Origin: CAZOAR01 sp964577985
GTDB lineage: Bacteria > Gemmatimonadota > CAZMKB01 > CAZNLH01
DNA: 64,000 nt
Assembly (NCBI GenBank): GCA_964577985.1
Contig: CAZOAR010000001.1
Span: 1-64,000 of the forward strand
Direction of reading: 5' to 3'
The position numbers and the translations under genes were made by a program. Positions 16,286-25,857 of this stretch are shown here, piece after piece. Position 1 is the first letter of the stretch. Each line of letters starts with the position of its first letter. The notes under the pieces are model-generated. The model ran no database searches, was not told where the DNA came from, and saw only the letters and a list, made by a program, of their open reading frames with translations.

Positions 16286-17668
16286 TCATTCTTCTCCTTC
16301 AGAGAGGAATGAATATATGTGGGTCTCCTCCAGTCTAGCCTCCTTTATCCTTTCGATATAGCTCAACAGGAACACATAGATGATGCTCCCCGAGAGACCG
16401 AGGATGATGGCTATAACAGCGTTATTGATAAGCGACGGGAAGAAAGAAGTCGTCGGGGGTTCTGCATGATCAACCACTACGAACAGCTTCTGCTCACGCA
16501 TCTCCTGTATGATGATTTCCTCGAGTCTCTGTGTGAGAGCGTGATACACGCTTTCGTGCCTGCGCAGCTCCGTGGTCAGGTCGGCGTATTCCGCCAGAAG
16601 AGATGGATAAGTAGCGATATTTTCCTCAAATGTCACCAGGAGACTGTCTATCGCAACGTTTACCTCCCGGAGGGATGCGCTGCTCACGGTAAGGCTCACC
16701 AGCTGCTGTCGCATAGACTCATAAAACGAACCGGGTGTCTTTGTGTAGCTGGCTGAGAGCCTGGCGACTTCCTCTTCGATGCTCTCCTTGACCTTGTCGA
16801 TCTCCGTCTTCTGTTTTATGACTTCCGGATGCAGCTCCGTCATGTCCGTCAGCATAACCGCCAGATTGATCTGAAGCTCCGTAAGGCGGTTGTTGAGCTC
16901 CTGGATAACGGGGTCCACGGCTACCATCTCGTCGTAACTGTAGAGGCCCGCCTCCTCCCCCATCTGCTCTTCGACCGCGGCGGTCGTCTCCTCATTCTCC
17001 CTCAACTTGATTACGTTTTCGTCTCTCCGCGAACGAAAATTGGCCATGACGTTCACTACCCTGTCCACTTCCTTGTTCAAGTCGAGGAGCTTGTTCCTCT
17101 TCTGGAACTCTTCTACATCAATCCTGGCCTTGTCCAGCGTCTTCTTTCTTTCAACGATCTCCTCCTCGATGAACCGTCTCGTGTTCTTTGTGGGTACAAG
17201 AGAGAGATCCTCGTATATCCTGTTCACGTTATCCCCGAAGGTATTTGCGATCCTGGCGGCGATTTCCGGATCCCCGTCAATGACCGTGACCTTGAACATA
17301 TACGAATCCGAGTCGAGATCGATGTCTATACTCCCTATAATGTCCTTCAATGACCTTTCCGGTATCAGTTCTGCGACAATCTCATCCATCCGCTTCGTTT
17401 TCATCATTGCGAGATGTGTCATCGCGATGTCCTGGTTCATAAGCGGGAAGACCGGCCGCCTGACCGTACTCTGCGATCCGGTCAGACTGAATATGTCGGG
17501 CGCGCCAAGCGGGTAGAGAAGGAGCTCTACTTTATACCGCCTCGGCAGGATTCGGCTCAGGAACACACTCACCAGTACACTGCAGATGATGACCGTGTAG
17601 ACCAGCATCCTCCTTTTCTGAATCAGCCGGAAATAATCCGCCAGGCTGGGATCCCTCCTGGTAGTCAT
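16286..17668 (-). CDS. Wzz/chain-length determinant (polysaccharide co-polymerase)
   Basis: A 460-residue inner-membrane protein that sets polysaccharide chain length. A first transmembrane helix at residues about 18-37 (MLVYTVIICSVLVSVFLS) is followed by the Wzz domain, a long coiled-coil periplasmic part (residues about 150-380, rich in EEE/RRR heptads) and a second helix near 425-445 (NAVIAIILGLSGSIIYVFLL). There is no C-terminal tyrosine-kinase domain. The start overlaps the stop of the O-antigen ligase gene by four bases (ATGA). Confidence 0.85.
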   Translation of the reverse strand: MTTRRDPSLADYFRLIQKRRMLVYTVIICSVLVSVFLSRILPRRYKVELLLYPLGAPDIFSLTGSQSTVRRPVFPLMNQDIAMTHLAMMKTKRMDEIVAELIPERSLKDIIGSIDIDLDSDSYMFKVTVIDGDPEIAARIANTFGDNVNRIYEDLSLVPTKNTRRFIEEEIVERKKTLDKARIDVEEFQKRNKLLDLNKEVDRVVNVMANFRSRRDENVIKLRENEETTAAVEEQMGEEAGLYSYDEMVAVDPVIQELNNRLTELQINLAVMLTDMTELHPEVIKQKTEIDKVKESIEEEVARLSASYTKTPGSFYESMRQQLVSLTVSSASLREVNVAIDSLLVTFEENIATYPSLLAEYADLTTELRRHESVYHALTQRLEEIIIQEMREQKLFVVVDHAEPPTTSFFPSLINNAVIAIILGLSGSIIYVFLLSYIERIKEARLEETHIYSFLSEGEE

Positions 17669-19161
17669 TTTACTGCTCCCTCATCCAGAGATATCAGCGG
17701 AAGAAACCTGTATTTTCGCCCCTCTTTTCCGACAGTCAGTATTGCCGCCTCCATGAGCCCAAAATAGAACCAATAGAACTTGTTGCTCAGGAGCGGTTCG
17801 AAGTTGGACAGGAAAAAGAATACGACCATGCCCAGCAGAAATGATTCGAGTATCATTCTGTTGCGTCCCTCATTCTTCAGGATCTTCTTGATCAACCTGA
17901 AAGACATAAATAAGAGAAAGAAAAGGTGCGCGAGAAAACCTATTATTCCCAGCTCCGAGAGAATGTACAGCCAGTAATTATGTACGATATGATCTATGGG
18001 GTTATTATAATTATTAAAGCCGTCAATGCCTATACCATGAATTGGATAGTTCCTGATCCCCTCGAAAGCAATCCCGATCAACTGTTCACGGAATCGCATG
18101 CTTCCCTCTGCGGCGGCCATCTCCTTGTACATCTCATAGGCCTTTTCGAGGAGACCCGTGGCGTACGCTATCCCCAGAAAAAAAACGAGTGCCATGACGA
18201 AGTGCAGCAGGTATCGATTTCTCTTGTACAGAAGGACCAGGAAAGACGCGAGTCCCACTCCCATCGTCGCTCCCCTGCTTACACTAAGCACCACACCCAT
18301 ATAGCAGAAGATGCTGCCGTAGAGACACCGGCGCCTCTCCTTCTCGGTCACGTACTCCGGGTGGATGTAATAGTATGACATCATGATGCCCATGATAGCG
18401 GATACGGCGCCAAAAATGTTGGGATGAGTCATAAGCGCCGTGATCCTCGGCAGGACACCAACGGGCGTACTCCGGAACTGAAAATCCTCCTGGGCGAAAG
18501 TAGTCAGGGTTCCAGTCGTTTCATAGATCCCGAATTGAATAATCCCTGCGATCACCGACAGAAAGATGAGAAGAAAGAAGACCTTCAGCGTCCGTTCAAG
18601 TTCCTCCTCGGACCGGACGAGGTTGATTATCAAGACGAGCGGCAGAATGAAGGATGTTGCGTACGTGCCCACGCTGCTGTAGAGCCCCTTGGAAAAAGGT
18701 CCCAGTGTGGAAATGACGATCGACAGTGGCATAAGGGGGAGAACAAGGTAGAGAGGAGTCCTCACGACATCTATCCTTCCGTAATGTGCTGCCCGCAGGA
18801 AGATGACGGACATAACCAGGCATCCCGCCAGAAATGTGGGGTGGGTCCCAAGTCTCGAAAGAAATGTCACAAAAGGAGTCGCTATGAACATCATAAAGGG
18901 GATCCTGTCTCTCCTGCAGGGATTGAGAGACAGCAGGTAGTAGGTAGCCATAAATACGACGATAAGGGCAACGACTACACCAGAGGAGAACAAACCCGGC
19001 ACTTGCCCGACAGCTCTGAACCGGCCCAGGTCCACAGTGTTCAGGATGTACGGCTCCATAACGAAGAGAACGGTTGTCATAATGATGGCCGAGAATCCCC
19101 ACCAGTGTTCCCTTATCTCGAGGTATACCGAGTTTCTTATACCGATAATCGATTCAGTCAT
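17665..19161 (-). CDS. O-antigen ligase/polymerase-like membrane protein
   Basis: A 498-residue multi-spanning protein with about eleven to twelve transmembrane helices and the large periplasmic loop of the Wzy/WaaL family (GIAFEGIRNYPIHGIGIDGFNNY, followed by the DHIVHNYWLYILSELG motif, a typical H-N-x-x-L-x-x-x-x-E-x-G signature). It should polymerise or ligate lipid-linked glycan on the periplasmic side. The ATG at 19161 is preferred over 19245 because it starts just before the first hydrophobic region; CAGGAGAT lies about 14 bases upstream. It is upstream of, and overlapping with, wzz. Confidence 0.82.
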   Translation of the reverse strand: MTESIIGIRNSVYLEIREHWWGFSAIIMTTVLFVMEPYILNTVDLGRFRAVGQVPGLFSSGVVVALIVVFMATYYLLSLNPCRRDRIPFMMFIATPFVTFLSRLGTHPTFLAGCLVMSVIFLRAAHYGRIDVVRTPLYLVLPLMPLSIVISTLGPFSKGLYSSVGTYATSFILPLVLIINLVRSEEELERTLKVFFLLIFLSVIAGIIQFGIYETTGTLTTFAQEDFQFRSTPVGVLPRITALMTHPNIFGAVSAIMGIMMSYYYIHPEYVTEKERRRCLYGSIFCYMGVVLSVSRGATMGVGLASFLVLLYKRNRYLLHFVMALVFFLGIAYATGLLEKAYEMYKEMAAAEGSMRFREQLIGIAFEGIRNYPIHGIGIDGFNNYNNPIDHIVHNYWLYILSELGIIGFLAHLFFLLFMSFRLIKKILKNEGRNRMILESFLLGMVVFFFLSNFEPLLSNKFYWFYFGLMEAAILTVGKEGRKYRFLPLISLDEGAVK

Positions 19162-19337
19162 GTCTCTGACAGATAATCTCCTGATATCAGCGTCGGGCGC
19201 AAACCGGGAAAAACCCGGGATGGCGCGAAAAGGCCCCGGGACCATCGGTGGTCATAGTCCGCTCTGTCCAACAAGTTACCCTGAGCTTGTGCAATACACC
19301 CCACCCTCTGAATTGGTCCCTGACGACTCTGGACTCT

Positions 19338-19357
19338 TATGCAAGAGACAGGCCATA
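19338..19357. repeat. 20-bp dispersed repeat, copy 1
   Basis: TATGCAAGAGACAGGCCATA here and TATGCAAGAGACAGACCATA at 49934-49953 differ by one base. Both are in non-coding DNA, at the two ends of the polysaccharide island. Nature unknown; chance is not excluded. Confidence 0.35.
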
Positions 19358-19377
19358 CAAGTTGTCCTCGGCTCGCA

Positions 19378-20676
19378 TCAATCCATCAAGTCTGTGTATG
19401 CCTTTTCCATCAATACGGCCTGTTGTTCAACACCCACAATGTTGTCGGTGTCGATACTTCGCCTCAGCGTATCCACCCTGCCGGGATCCACGATCAACTC
19501 CTGCATCACACCTGCGAGCTGATGCGCATCATTCACACCAAACACGTACCCATTGACGCCATCCTCTACAACTTCCTCCGGTCCCCCGGAACTCGAACAT
19601 ATTACGGGAGTGGCTCTCATGAATGCCTCTCTTGCAATGATATTGAATGATTCCCTTATCGACGGAATCACAACTACGTCAAGGTCCCGGAAGATTGTAT
19701 CGAGATCCCGGTTCTCAAAGGATGGAAGAAATTGTATCGTCACATGCGGTGCTGATCTGAAAAGTGATCGGTTCAACATTAATGACTTTATCTGGTTCAT
19801 CTTGTCATGCGGCTCAGCCAGGAATCTCCGGCCGGCATGCCTCAGAGCCTCCAGATAGCCGCCATGACTGCCGGAGTCTCCCATCCTGCCCGCTCTTTGA
19901 AAGTTGTACATCCTGAGGACGCTCTGCCCGCATTCTATCATGTGGGCAGCCTTGAGCAGGACGAGACCTCCCTTGAAGCCCGCGCTTCCGCCAAGAAAAC
20001 CGAACCTCAACCTGTCGGAATGGGTCCTGGTAGGCAATTTCGCCGGCCTGTCGACGCCGTTGGGGTTCACTCTCAACTTTGCAGGCTGAAAGCCGTTAGC
20101 TATCAGGGAAGCCCTTATGTGATCGGATGGTACGAGTATCAGCGGCATCTCGTCAGCGATCTTTCGCAGGTATCGATAGCGCTTTGACTCAAAACCGCCT
20201 CGCACGACACAATAGCACTTCTCCGGTCGAATGACATCGCCTTGCGCGCACGGATCGAAGCGGTTATCTACAAGATAGAGTCTGGGACAAATCCACCACC
20301 AGTCGTGCATTGTCACCAGATAGGGAAACCGTAACTTCCTGACCAGCGGGATCATCGACGCGCCGATGCAGCTGCAGGAATGGAAGTGGACAACGTCCGG
20401 GCTTACACGCTGGAGAAACTCCTTGAATGGCCTTTCTATCGCGGGATTATAGTAGTTGCCAACCCGTCTGGCGTTTCGGAACTTGAAAATGTTGACACTT
20501 CGAGACCTGTAACGGGCTTCGGAATAGTCCTTGACCTCATATAGCGCTCTACCGCCCTCATCCACTCCCTTGAAGAGACTCACATCGTGGCCCCGGTCGA
20601 GGAGGGCCTGCATTACGTTCTCTACTACTGTCCTGACCCCACCCAGATGGAGTCCACTCACCATGAGGATCTTCAC
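19378..20676 (-). CDS. Glycosyltransferase family 4
   Basis: A 432-residue cytoplasmic GT-B retaining glycosyltransferase. The N-terminal acceptor domain starts ILMVSGLHLGGVRTVVENVM; the C-terminal nucleotide-sugar domain has the E-x7-E motif (PSIRESFNIIAREAFMRATPVICSS) followed by GGPEEVVEDGVNGYVF. The start is GTG with AGGAGG nine bases upstream; an internal ATG follows four codons later. It belongs to the island making the surface polysaccharide. Donor and acceptor sugars cannot be told. Confidence 0.85.
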   Translation of the reverse strand: MKILMVSGLHLGGVRTVVENVMQALLDRGHDVSLFKGVDEGGRALYEVKDYSEARYRSRSVNIFKFRNARRVGNYYNPAIERPFKEFLQRVSPDVVHFHSCSCIGASMIPLVRKLRFPYLVTMHDWWWICPRLYLVDNRFDPCAQGDVIRPEKCYCVVRGGFESKRYRYLRKIADEMPLILVPSDHIRASLIANGFQPAKLRVNPNGVDRPAKLPTRTHSDRLRFGFLGGSAGFKGGLVLLKAAHMIECGQSVLRMYNFQRAGRMGDSGSHGGYLEALRHAGRRFLAEPHDKMNQIKSLMLNRSLFRSAPHVTIQFLPSFENRDLDTIFRDLDVVVIPSIRESFNIIAREAFMRATPVICSSSGGPEEVVEDGVNGYVFGVNDAHQLAGVMQELIVDPGRVDTLRRSIDTDNIVGVEQQAVLMEKAYTDLMD

Positions 20677-20791
20677 AAATCGTTCGCCTCCTGATTATCA
20701 TATGGAGGACCTGTCCCATTTCCGGGCATAATCCACTCAAGACAAGCCTGGGAAAACAGGACAGGTTCTGTCCATTTGATCTGAGACTGGT

Positions 20792-21040
20792 TTACTTGAT
20801 GGAGGGCGAATAATTCTTTTCCAGGTATTCGACTATCTGGTTGGAATCGTTTACTACGCTATTTCTTTCTGGATCAAGGAGCACCGGGACGCTCAACTGT
20901 CCGGATATCTCCCGTACTTTGTCACGCTGAGATCTGTCCCTCGGTGCTATTCTGGCAATATAATCTACTCCCAGATCGCACAGTTTCTTCCTTACCTTCG
21001 AACAATACGGGCACTCCTCGAACTGGTACAACTCGAGCAT
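20792..21040 (-). CDS. Glutaredoxin-like protein (GST N-terminal type)
   Basis: 82 residues with a CPYC active site at positions 10-13 (YQFEECPYCSKVRKKL), then SVPVLLD with the cis-Pro and a C-terminal DSNQIVEYLEKNY helix. This is a stand-alone glutaredoxin/GST-N domain that reduces disulfides or glutathione-like mixed disulfides in the cytoplasm. The ATG is six bases after AAGGAG. It lies 24 bp upstream of the carboxypeptidase stop on the same strand as the adjacent genes. Confidence 0.83.
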   Translation of the reverse strand: MLELYQFEECPYCSKVRKKLCDLGVDYIARIAPRDRSQRDKVREISGQLSVPVLLDPERNSVVNDSNQIVEYLEKNYSPSIK

Positions 21041-21064
21041 GATTAACTCCTTGATCTAATTGAA

Positions 21065-23413
21065 TTATCCGGAAAAAGGTGCAACAATATCAAATTGGAA
21101 ACTATCCTCCGAAATAATCCCGGCTGGATTGTTCCCACTCCTCAGATTGAGAGTCCATGGGCCACTTACAGGTGCAGTACCCGGGATCGGGAGGTCAACA
21201 TGTCTGGAAACCGATCCACCCGGCGGCAAACTAAGTTCAAACGGACCCATGTATGGATTCCAGGGCAGGGAGCGTCCATCCGGCATTGTAACGTCGAGCC
21301 AGACCTCAAATGTCTCGTCGCTGAGCGACGAATTAGTGATCTCGGCGGTGAAGCCGAGACTGCCTCCCGGTACGACCTCCGTAGTATCAGGTGTCAGAAG
21401 TAGATCAACGTATGGTGTAGAAATTACCCAGCTCGCTTCCACGGGGCTCCAGTTACTCCACTGCCCATCCACGTCTACTCCTCTCACACGGTAGTAGTAT
21501 TTGTCATCGACCCTGCCGGTGATCGAGAAGAGCGTATCAGTGATGCTGCTGGAAAGAGTTACCACGGAAGCATATTCTGTTATGGGGGAAATGTCATCAA
21601 CGTAGAACCCTGCCCCCTGGACGGCTTGATCAGTGCTGTACCGGAACCTCGCAAGTATGTGATCACCCAGATAATCTGAAAGATCGAAAGTTGCCATGAT
21701 CCATCCGCCTGATGAACCGTTTATCCCGTTCCCCTCGTTGTTCCCTTCAGGGTTGGAATTTGTGGTGATATCGCCCGGCAGAGTGGTGAACGTCAGGCCT
21801 CCATCGGTGGATACTTCAACGTACGCATAGTCCCACCCCGCTTCAACGTCGTACCAGGTCCAGAAGGTTATCGCGTCACCGACCATGACCTTGTGATCCG
21901 TGACAATAGTGGCGGTGGATGTACGCGCGTCTCCGGCCCCTGAAAACAGGCTCTTCGTGCCGCTGTGGGACCTGGTTCCACTCTGGCTGAAACCGTCGAG
22001 TATGAAGTTGGAAGTGCCGCTTTCCATGTCATCGGTGATGATGGATTTTCCCGTCATCTCCTGAAGTTCGCACCTTTGCACGCCATCCCGCTTCCCCTGG
22101 TTTGGGCTGCCCCAGACCACATCGTATGCGCCATCATAATCGATCGGCATCGGCTCGATGATACGGGGAGGAGGAGGCGCGAACTGATATGGCCTGTCCG
22201 CGACAGATAGAAAGTAGAGATTGTGGTCCCGGCCTTCCTGAATGAGCTGAGGAATCATGTTGTCCGGAGGATAGAAATCGGAGCCTGTCTCTATGGTATA
22301 GCTCAGGTTGGATGACTTGCGCCCCGTCTCCCCATACTGCCAGTCGGTGAAGTCACCATTTGTCTTGTAGAGCGTGGTTGCCGTCCTGCCGTCTGTATAC
22401 CCATGCATGGTTGAGAGCTCGCTCCCTATCCCCGCCATTGCCACGTCGTCATGAGTGGGACCATAGACGAAACCCCATGGATAGAGAATCCAGTTTCCAT
22501 AAGAATGATGAGTGATCGTCAGAGAAAAATCATGCGCCTCGGAAAGATCACGCACCGCGCGTGTCTCCGGCTCTGAGAAGGGTCCCGTCCCCCTGTATGT
22601 CTCGTCTCCTCCGTAAGAACTGGAACCGGCGTTATCCCATCCCCACCTGTAGCCATAGTTGCGATTGATGTCGACTCCCCGAGTCCCCCCCGAATTGTAT
22701 CTACGGTTTTTCCTCCACCACGCATCGACGTTCTGCGCGTATTCATACCCGTCAGGATTCACTATCGGCACAACCCATGTCTCGCGCTCATCCACCAGCG
22801 ATGTCACCTGCGGGTTGACACCGTAGTTGTCGGTGAGATAATTCAGCAAATCCAGACATATTTCCACCGTGATCGGCTCGCGCGCGTGGTGGAGGCCGGT
22901 CAAAAGGACCTCCGGCTCCTCTTCGTCCAGGCTGGCGTTATCCGACACCTTCATCGCGTAGATATCACGACCTTCGATGCTGCTGCCGATGACTTCCAGG
23001 ACGGTTATTGTCGGGTGGTCGCTGGAAATCGTCTGCAGCTCCTGCACCATCTCGTCATAGCTGTGATAGGCAGTGAGCAGGCCGAGACCGGTCGATCGCC
23101 CATATAGTGATACAAGGTGTGAGTCCAGATCAGGTATCAGGACCGTTACATCATATCCGTCCGACAAGAGTTCATTATATTCGTCAGCCGATGCGATAAC
23201 TTCTGCGGACCCGTCTGACCGGATGTCAGCCACATCATAAGCCTCCAAGAAAAACTCTCGAGCCTTCTCCTTGTTTACGTCGGCGAGATTCACCAGCAGG
23301 CTCATCTTGACGGGCCTCTCCCGAGCATCCATCCTGGCAGTTCCCAGGGCCCCAATACCAAGTAGAAAGAGAAACAGCACCACTGATTTCAGCACGAATC
23401 TGGGTCTTGACAT
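21065..23413 (-). CDS. Secreted M14 zinc carboxypeptidase
   Basis: A 782-residue exported metallopeptidase. The signal peptide covers residues 1-29 (FVLKSVVLFLFLLGIGALG). After a propeptide-like domain comes the M14 catalytic domain: His176-x-x-Glu179 (HHAREP) and His303 (THHSYGN) bind zinc, the DINRNYGYRWG loop carries the substrate-binding Asn-Arg, and Glu375 (SYTIETGSDF) is the likely catalytic acid. Residues about 430-782 hold fibronectin-like and MAM/jelly-roll-like adhesion domains. Unlike the other large exported proteins here it has no YPNPFNP tail. The ATG at 23413 follows GGGGGAAGT; upstream in-frame ATGs lie before the promoter. Likely extracellular peptide degradation. Confidence 0.87.
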   Translation of the reverse strand: MSRPRFVLKSVVLFLFLLGIGALGTARMDARERPVKMSLLVNLADVNKEKAREFFLEAYDVADIRSDGSAEVIASADEYNELLSDGYDVTVLIPDLDSHLVSLYGRSTGLGLLTAYHSYDEMVQELQTISSDHPTITVLEVIGSSIEGRDIYAMKVSDNASLDEEEPEVLLTGLHHAREPITVEICLDLLNYLTDNYGVNPQVTSLVDERETWVVPIVNPDGYEYAQNVDAWWRKNRRYNSGGTRGVDINRNYGYRWGWDNAGSSSYGGDETYRGTGPFSEPETRAVRDLSEAHDFSLTITHHSYGNWILYPWGFVYGPTHDDVAMAGIGSELSTMHGYTDGRTATTLYKTNGDFTDWQYGETGRKSSNLSYTIETGSDFYPPDNMIPQLIQEGRDHNLYFLSVADRPYQFAPPPPRIIEPMPIDYDGAYDVVWGSPNQGKRDGVQRCELQEMTGKSIITDDMESGTSNFILDGFSQSGTRSHSGTKSLFSGAGDARTSTATIVTDHKVMVGDAITFWTWYDVEAGWDYAYVEVSTDGGLTFTTLPGDITTNSNPEGNNEGNGINGSSGGWIMATFDLSDYLGDHILARFRYSTDQAVQGAGFYVDDISPITEYASVVTLSSSITDTLFSITGRVDDKYYYRVRGVDVDGQWSNWSPVEASWVISTPYVDLLLTPDTTEVVPGGSLGFTAEITNSSLSDETFEVWLDVTMPDGRSLPWNPYMGPFELSLPPGGSVSRHVDLPIPGTAPVSGPWTLNLRSGNNPAGIISEDSFQFDIVAPFSG

Positions 23414-23534
23414 ACTTCCCCCACATGAAAAGATTCCGGATCGTTTCAGGACTCTTACAATGTGCGCCACGCGATCCAGCGGGCCGCGGTCACGCAAAAC
23501 ATTCCGTATGCAACTGCTCTTGCGAACAATTAGA

Positions 23535-23563
23535 ATTTTACCACAATAACTGCCACAAGTCAA
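23535..23563 (-). promoter_or_regulatory. Sigma-70 promoter of the M14 carboxypeptidase
   Basis: On the minus strand TTGACT (23563-23558), a 17-bp spacer and TAAAAT (23540-23535). The leader would be about 115 nt. It lies within the longest possible frame, supporting the downstream start at 23413. Confidence 0.6.
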
Positions 23564-23604
23564 GTGGACACCGGCGTTCCATCTGCTTCGGAGGCAAATC
23601 TCTG

Positions 23605-23633
23605 TTGACAGGTCTGAGGCGCAATTGTATTCT
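23605..23633 (+). promoter_or_regulatory. Sigma-70 promoter of the 23705 membrane phosphohydrolase
   Basis: TTGACA (23605-23610), 17-bp spacer, TATTCT (23628-23633). Transcription near 23640 leaves a 65-nt leader and supports the GTG start at 23705 rather than an ATG at 23642. Confidence 0.6.
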
Positions 23634-23704
23634 TCTGTACGTTGCAAGCCGGAAAACCGAACGAGGTCCGGGCCCATATTACAGAGCAAGTGGAGGGTTC
23701 CACA

Positions 23705-25414
23705 GTGAAAAAGTCGCTTCGCGCAATACTGACGGCGTCAATTCTTTTTGGTGCGGCTCAGGCCCTCATCCTATCCATCGGCACGACCGCGGTGAATCCC
23801 CGGATTCTGGGCCCCGGGAACATCTTAATCTTGTTCGCTCACATGTTCATCCTCTATTTTCCCATCAACCTCCTGCTGGCAATCGTATGCTGCGGCACCA
23901 TCCTGCTCAATGATTACAGAAGAAGGGCGGAATCTCTTACCGGGAACCTGTTGCGGTTGCGTCTTTTCACCGGTATGTTCTCTATTCATCTCTGCCACTT
24001 CTTCATCCTCAGGTTCGAGCAGGCCCAGCAGATTTTCGGGCGGGATCACTATCTGACCACCCTGGGAATTGTCGATCTCGCCGGCCTGGCCATTATGAGC
24101 ATAACATTCTACCTCGGCATGATATCCATAGCCGCTCCTGCCCGCCAGGGCTCAACCGGGAGATCATCCGGTGGATATCTGAGACTGGCCATCGCGTTCG
24201 CTGTCGGGCTGTTGCTGTTTCTCTGGAACCGAAGCGATGAGAGATGGGCGCGAATAGAAGACCTCGATTCGGAAGTCGCCACAGCCACGTCCGCGTCCAG
24301 CTGCACGCTCCCTCCGACGAAAGGAGTCGCTGATTCATCCACGTTGAAGCTGGTCCTGGTAGGCCTGGACGGTTTGGACTGGAGAGTACTTCTCGACCTC
24401 GTCTCCGAAGGTGAAATGCCCGGTTTCTGCGAAGTGCTTCGCAACGGCTCAAGAGGATATCTCGATAACAATGGGAACTCCTATTCTCCTATCATCTGGA
24501 GCACAATCTACACTGGAATGCCGAGAGAGGTTCATGGCATAGGTGATTTCCTGAAATTCTGGTTCTTCCGTATTCCCCATAAGATCTCGTATTTCCCCAT
24601 GGTTGCTCACAATGATCAACTCTTCGACTTCAAAAGGGTCGTCACTGCCTTTGACGACTACAACCGTATTACGCGCATTTCGATCACCCGTCGGGAAGAT
24701 CTGTTATGTCCGCCTGTCTGGAGTGTGTTGAAATCACATGGCGCCCGGGTGCTGATCGGAGGCAGGAAAAACCTGGACGAAGCCGCTCGTCTGAATCCGG
24801 GTGTGTCAAAAGGAGAATTGGAAGTGCAGAGGCTGATCGCCGACATCCAGATGGCCGATGCCGAGGGAAGTGATGTCCTGATCTACTACTCGCACTATCT
24901 TGTCGATGATCCATGCCACAAAGACTGGAATTTCCCATACAAGGGGAAGTTGTTCTACAATCCCGACCCGGAAGCCGTGCGCGAAGCACACTATGGCACT
25001 TTGATCCGTAACGCCTACCTGGCGGCGGACCGCGCCATTTCTATTCTGCTGGATAGTGTCCCGAATGCCCGATTGATAATAGTCTCGGACCACGGCTGGA
25101 CTTTCAACGGCTATGAGCACTTCAACTCGCCCGACGGAGTCGCAATCTTCTATGGAGAAGGGATCGCACAGGGAAGGGAAATTGAAGGAGCGGATATATA
25201 TGACGTCTTTCCCACAATGCTCTACCTGATGGGAATGCCTGTGCCGCTCGACGCTCCCGGCAAGCCTTTGATCGACATAATGGAAGATCCGAAACCCGTG
25301 ACTACGGTTGAATCTTATAGTCATATCGCTATCGAGGCAGGTGACGAAACCCCCGAGGACTCTCAGGAACTGGAAGATCTCAAGGAGAGGATGAAGGCGA
25401 TGGGATATCTGTAA
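23705..25414 (+). CDS. Membrane-anchored alkaline-phosphatase-superfamily phosphohydrolase
   Basis: A 569-residue protein with about five N-terminal transmembrane helices (residues 1-190), then a type I phosphodiesterase/nucleotide-pyrophosphatase-like domain. VLVGLDGLDW carries the first metal Asp, SYSPIIWSTIYTGMPREVHGIGDF the nucleophile region, and IIVSDHGWTFNGYEHF the second metal site. The start is GTG with GGAGGG about ten bases upstream. It is the only plus-strand gene in the polysaccharide island. It ends DLKERMKAMGYL, the same kind of C-terminal tail as four other hydrolases here. A phosphoglycerol/phosphoethanolamine transferase or hydrolase acting on lipid or glycan at the outer face of the inner membrane is the best guess. 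Confidence 0.72.
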   Translation: MKKSLRAILTASILFGAAQALILSIGTTAVNPRILGPGNILILFAHMFILYFPINLLLAIVCCGTILLNDYRRRAESLTGNLLRLRLFTGMFSIHLCHFFILRFEQAQQIFGRDHYLTTLGIVDLAGLAIMSITFYLGMISIAAPARQGSTGRSSGGYLRLAIAFAVGLLLFLWNRSDERWARIEDLDSEVATATSASSCTLPPTKGVADSSTLKLVLVGLDGLDWRVLLDLVSEGEMPGFCEVLRNGSRGYLDNNGNSYSPIIWSTIYTGMPREVHGIGDFLKFWFFRIPHKISYFPMVAHNDQLFDFKRVVTAFDDYNRITRISITRREDLLCPPVWSVLKSHGARVLIGGRKNLDEAARLNPGVSKGELEVQRLIADIQMADAEGSDVLIYYSHYLVDDPCHKDWNFPYKGKLFYNPDPEAVREAHYGTLIRNAYLAADRAISILLDSVPNARLIIVSDHGWTFNGYEHFNSPDGVAIFYGEGIAQGREIEGADIYDVFPTMLYLMGMPVPLDAPGKPLIDIMEDPKPVTTVESYSHIAIEAGDETPEDSQELEDLKERMKAMGYL

Positions 25415-25429
25415 GGCTGACCGGAAATC

Positions 25430-25810
25430 TCAATCTTCGAGCAGGACAACTGCCAGAGCGCTGTCAGCGGCGTGACTCATGCTCAGGAAAGATCTCCTCA
25501 CACCACGACTTTCCGTGAGTTCCCGCGCCCTGCCCGACAAGTTCAATCCGGGCTTTCCAAGATGATCAATCGTGACCTCGATGTCTCTCCAGCGCAATCC
25601 CCCTCTCAGCCCCTCACCCAGGGCCTTGAGGAACGCCTCCTTCGCTGCAAACCTGGCCGAATATGACTGTCCCCTTGACGTCTTTTGATCACAGTAACGC
25701 CGCTCTTCAGGAGTAAACACCCTCTCCAGGAGGCGCATCCCCCTTTTTTCAAGTATGCGGGAGAACTTTTCCACATCCACGATGTCAATCCCCAGGCCGA
25801 AACATGCCAC
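25430..25810 (-). CDS. acpS: Holo-[acyl-carrier-protein] synthase
   Basis: 126 residues, normal for AcpS, which transfers 4'-phosphopantetheine from CoA to apo-ACP. GLGIDIVDVEKF at the N-terminus carries the metal Asp; FTPEERRYC and RFAAKEAFLKALGEG (Lys/Glu signature) follow, and SMSHAADSALAVVLLED closes the fold. Of two starts, GTG at 25810 is better spaced from GGAGGG than TTG at 25816. It is 48 bp downstream of ctpA on the same strand. Confidence 0.92.
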   Translation of the reverse strand: MACFGLGIDIVDVEKFSRILEKRGMRLLERVFTPEERRYCDQKTSRGQSYSARFAAKEAFLKALGEGLRGGLRWRDIEVTIDHLGKPGLNLSGRARELTESRGVRRSFLSMSHAADSALAVVLLED

Positions 25811-25857
25811 GCTCAATTCCCTCCGGATGATCAGGGCCGCTTGCGCCTCGCCACGCT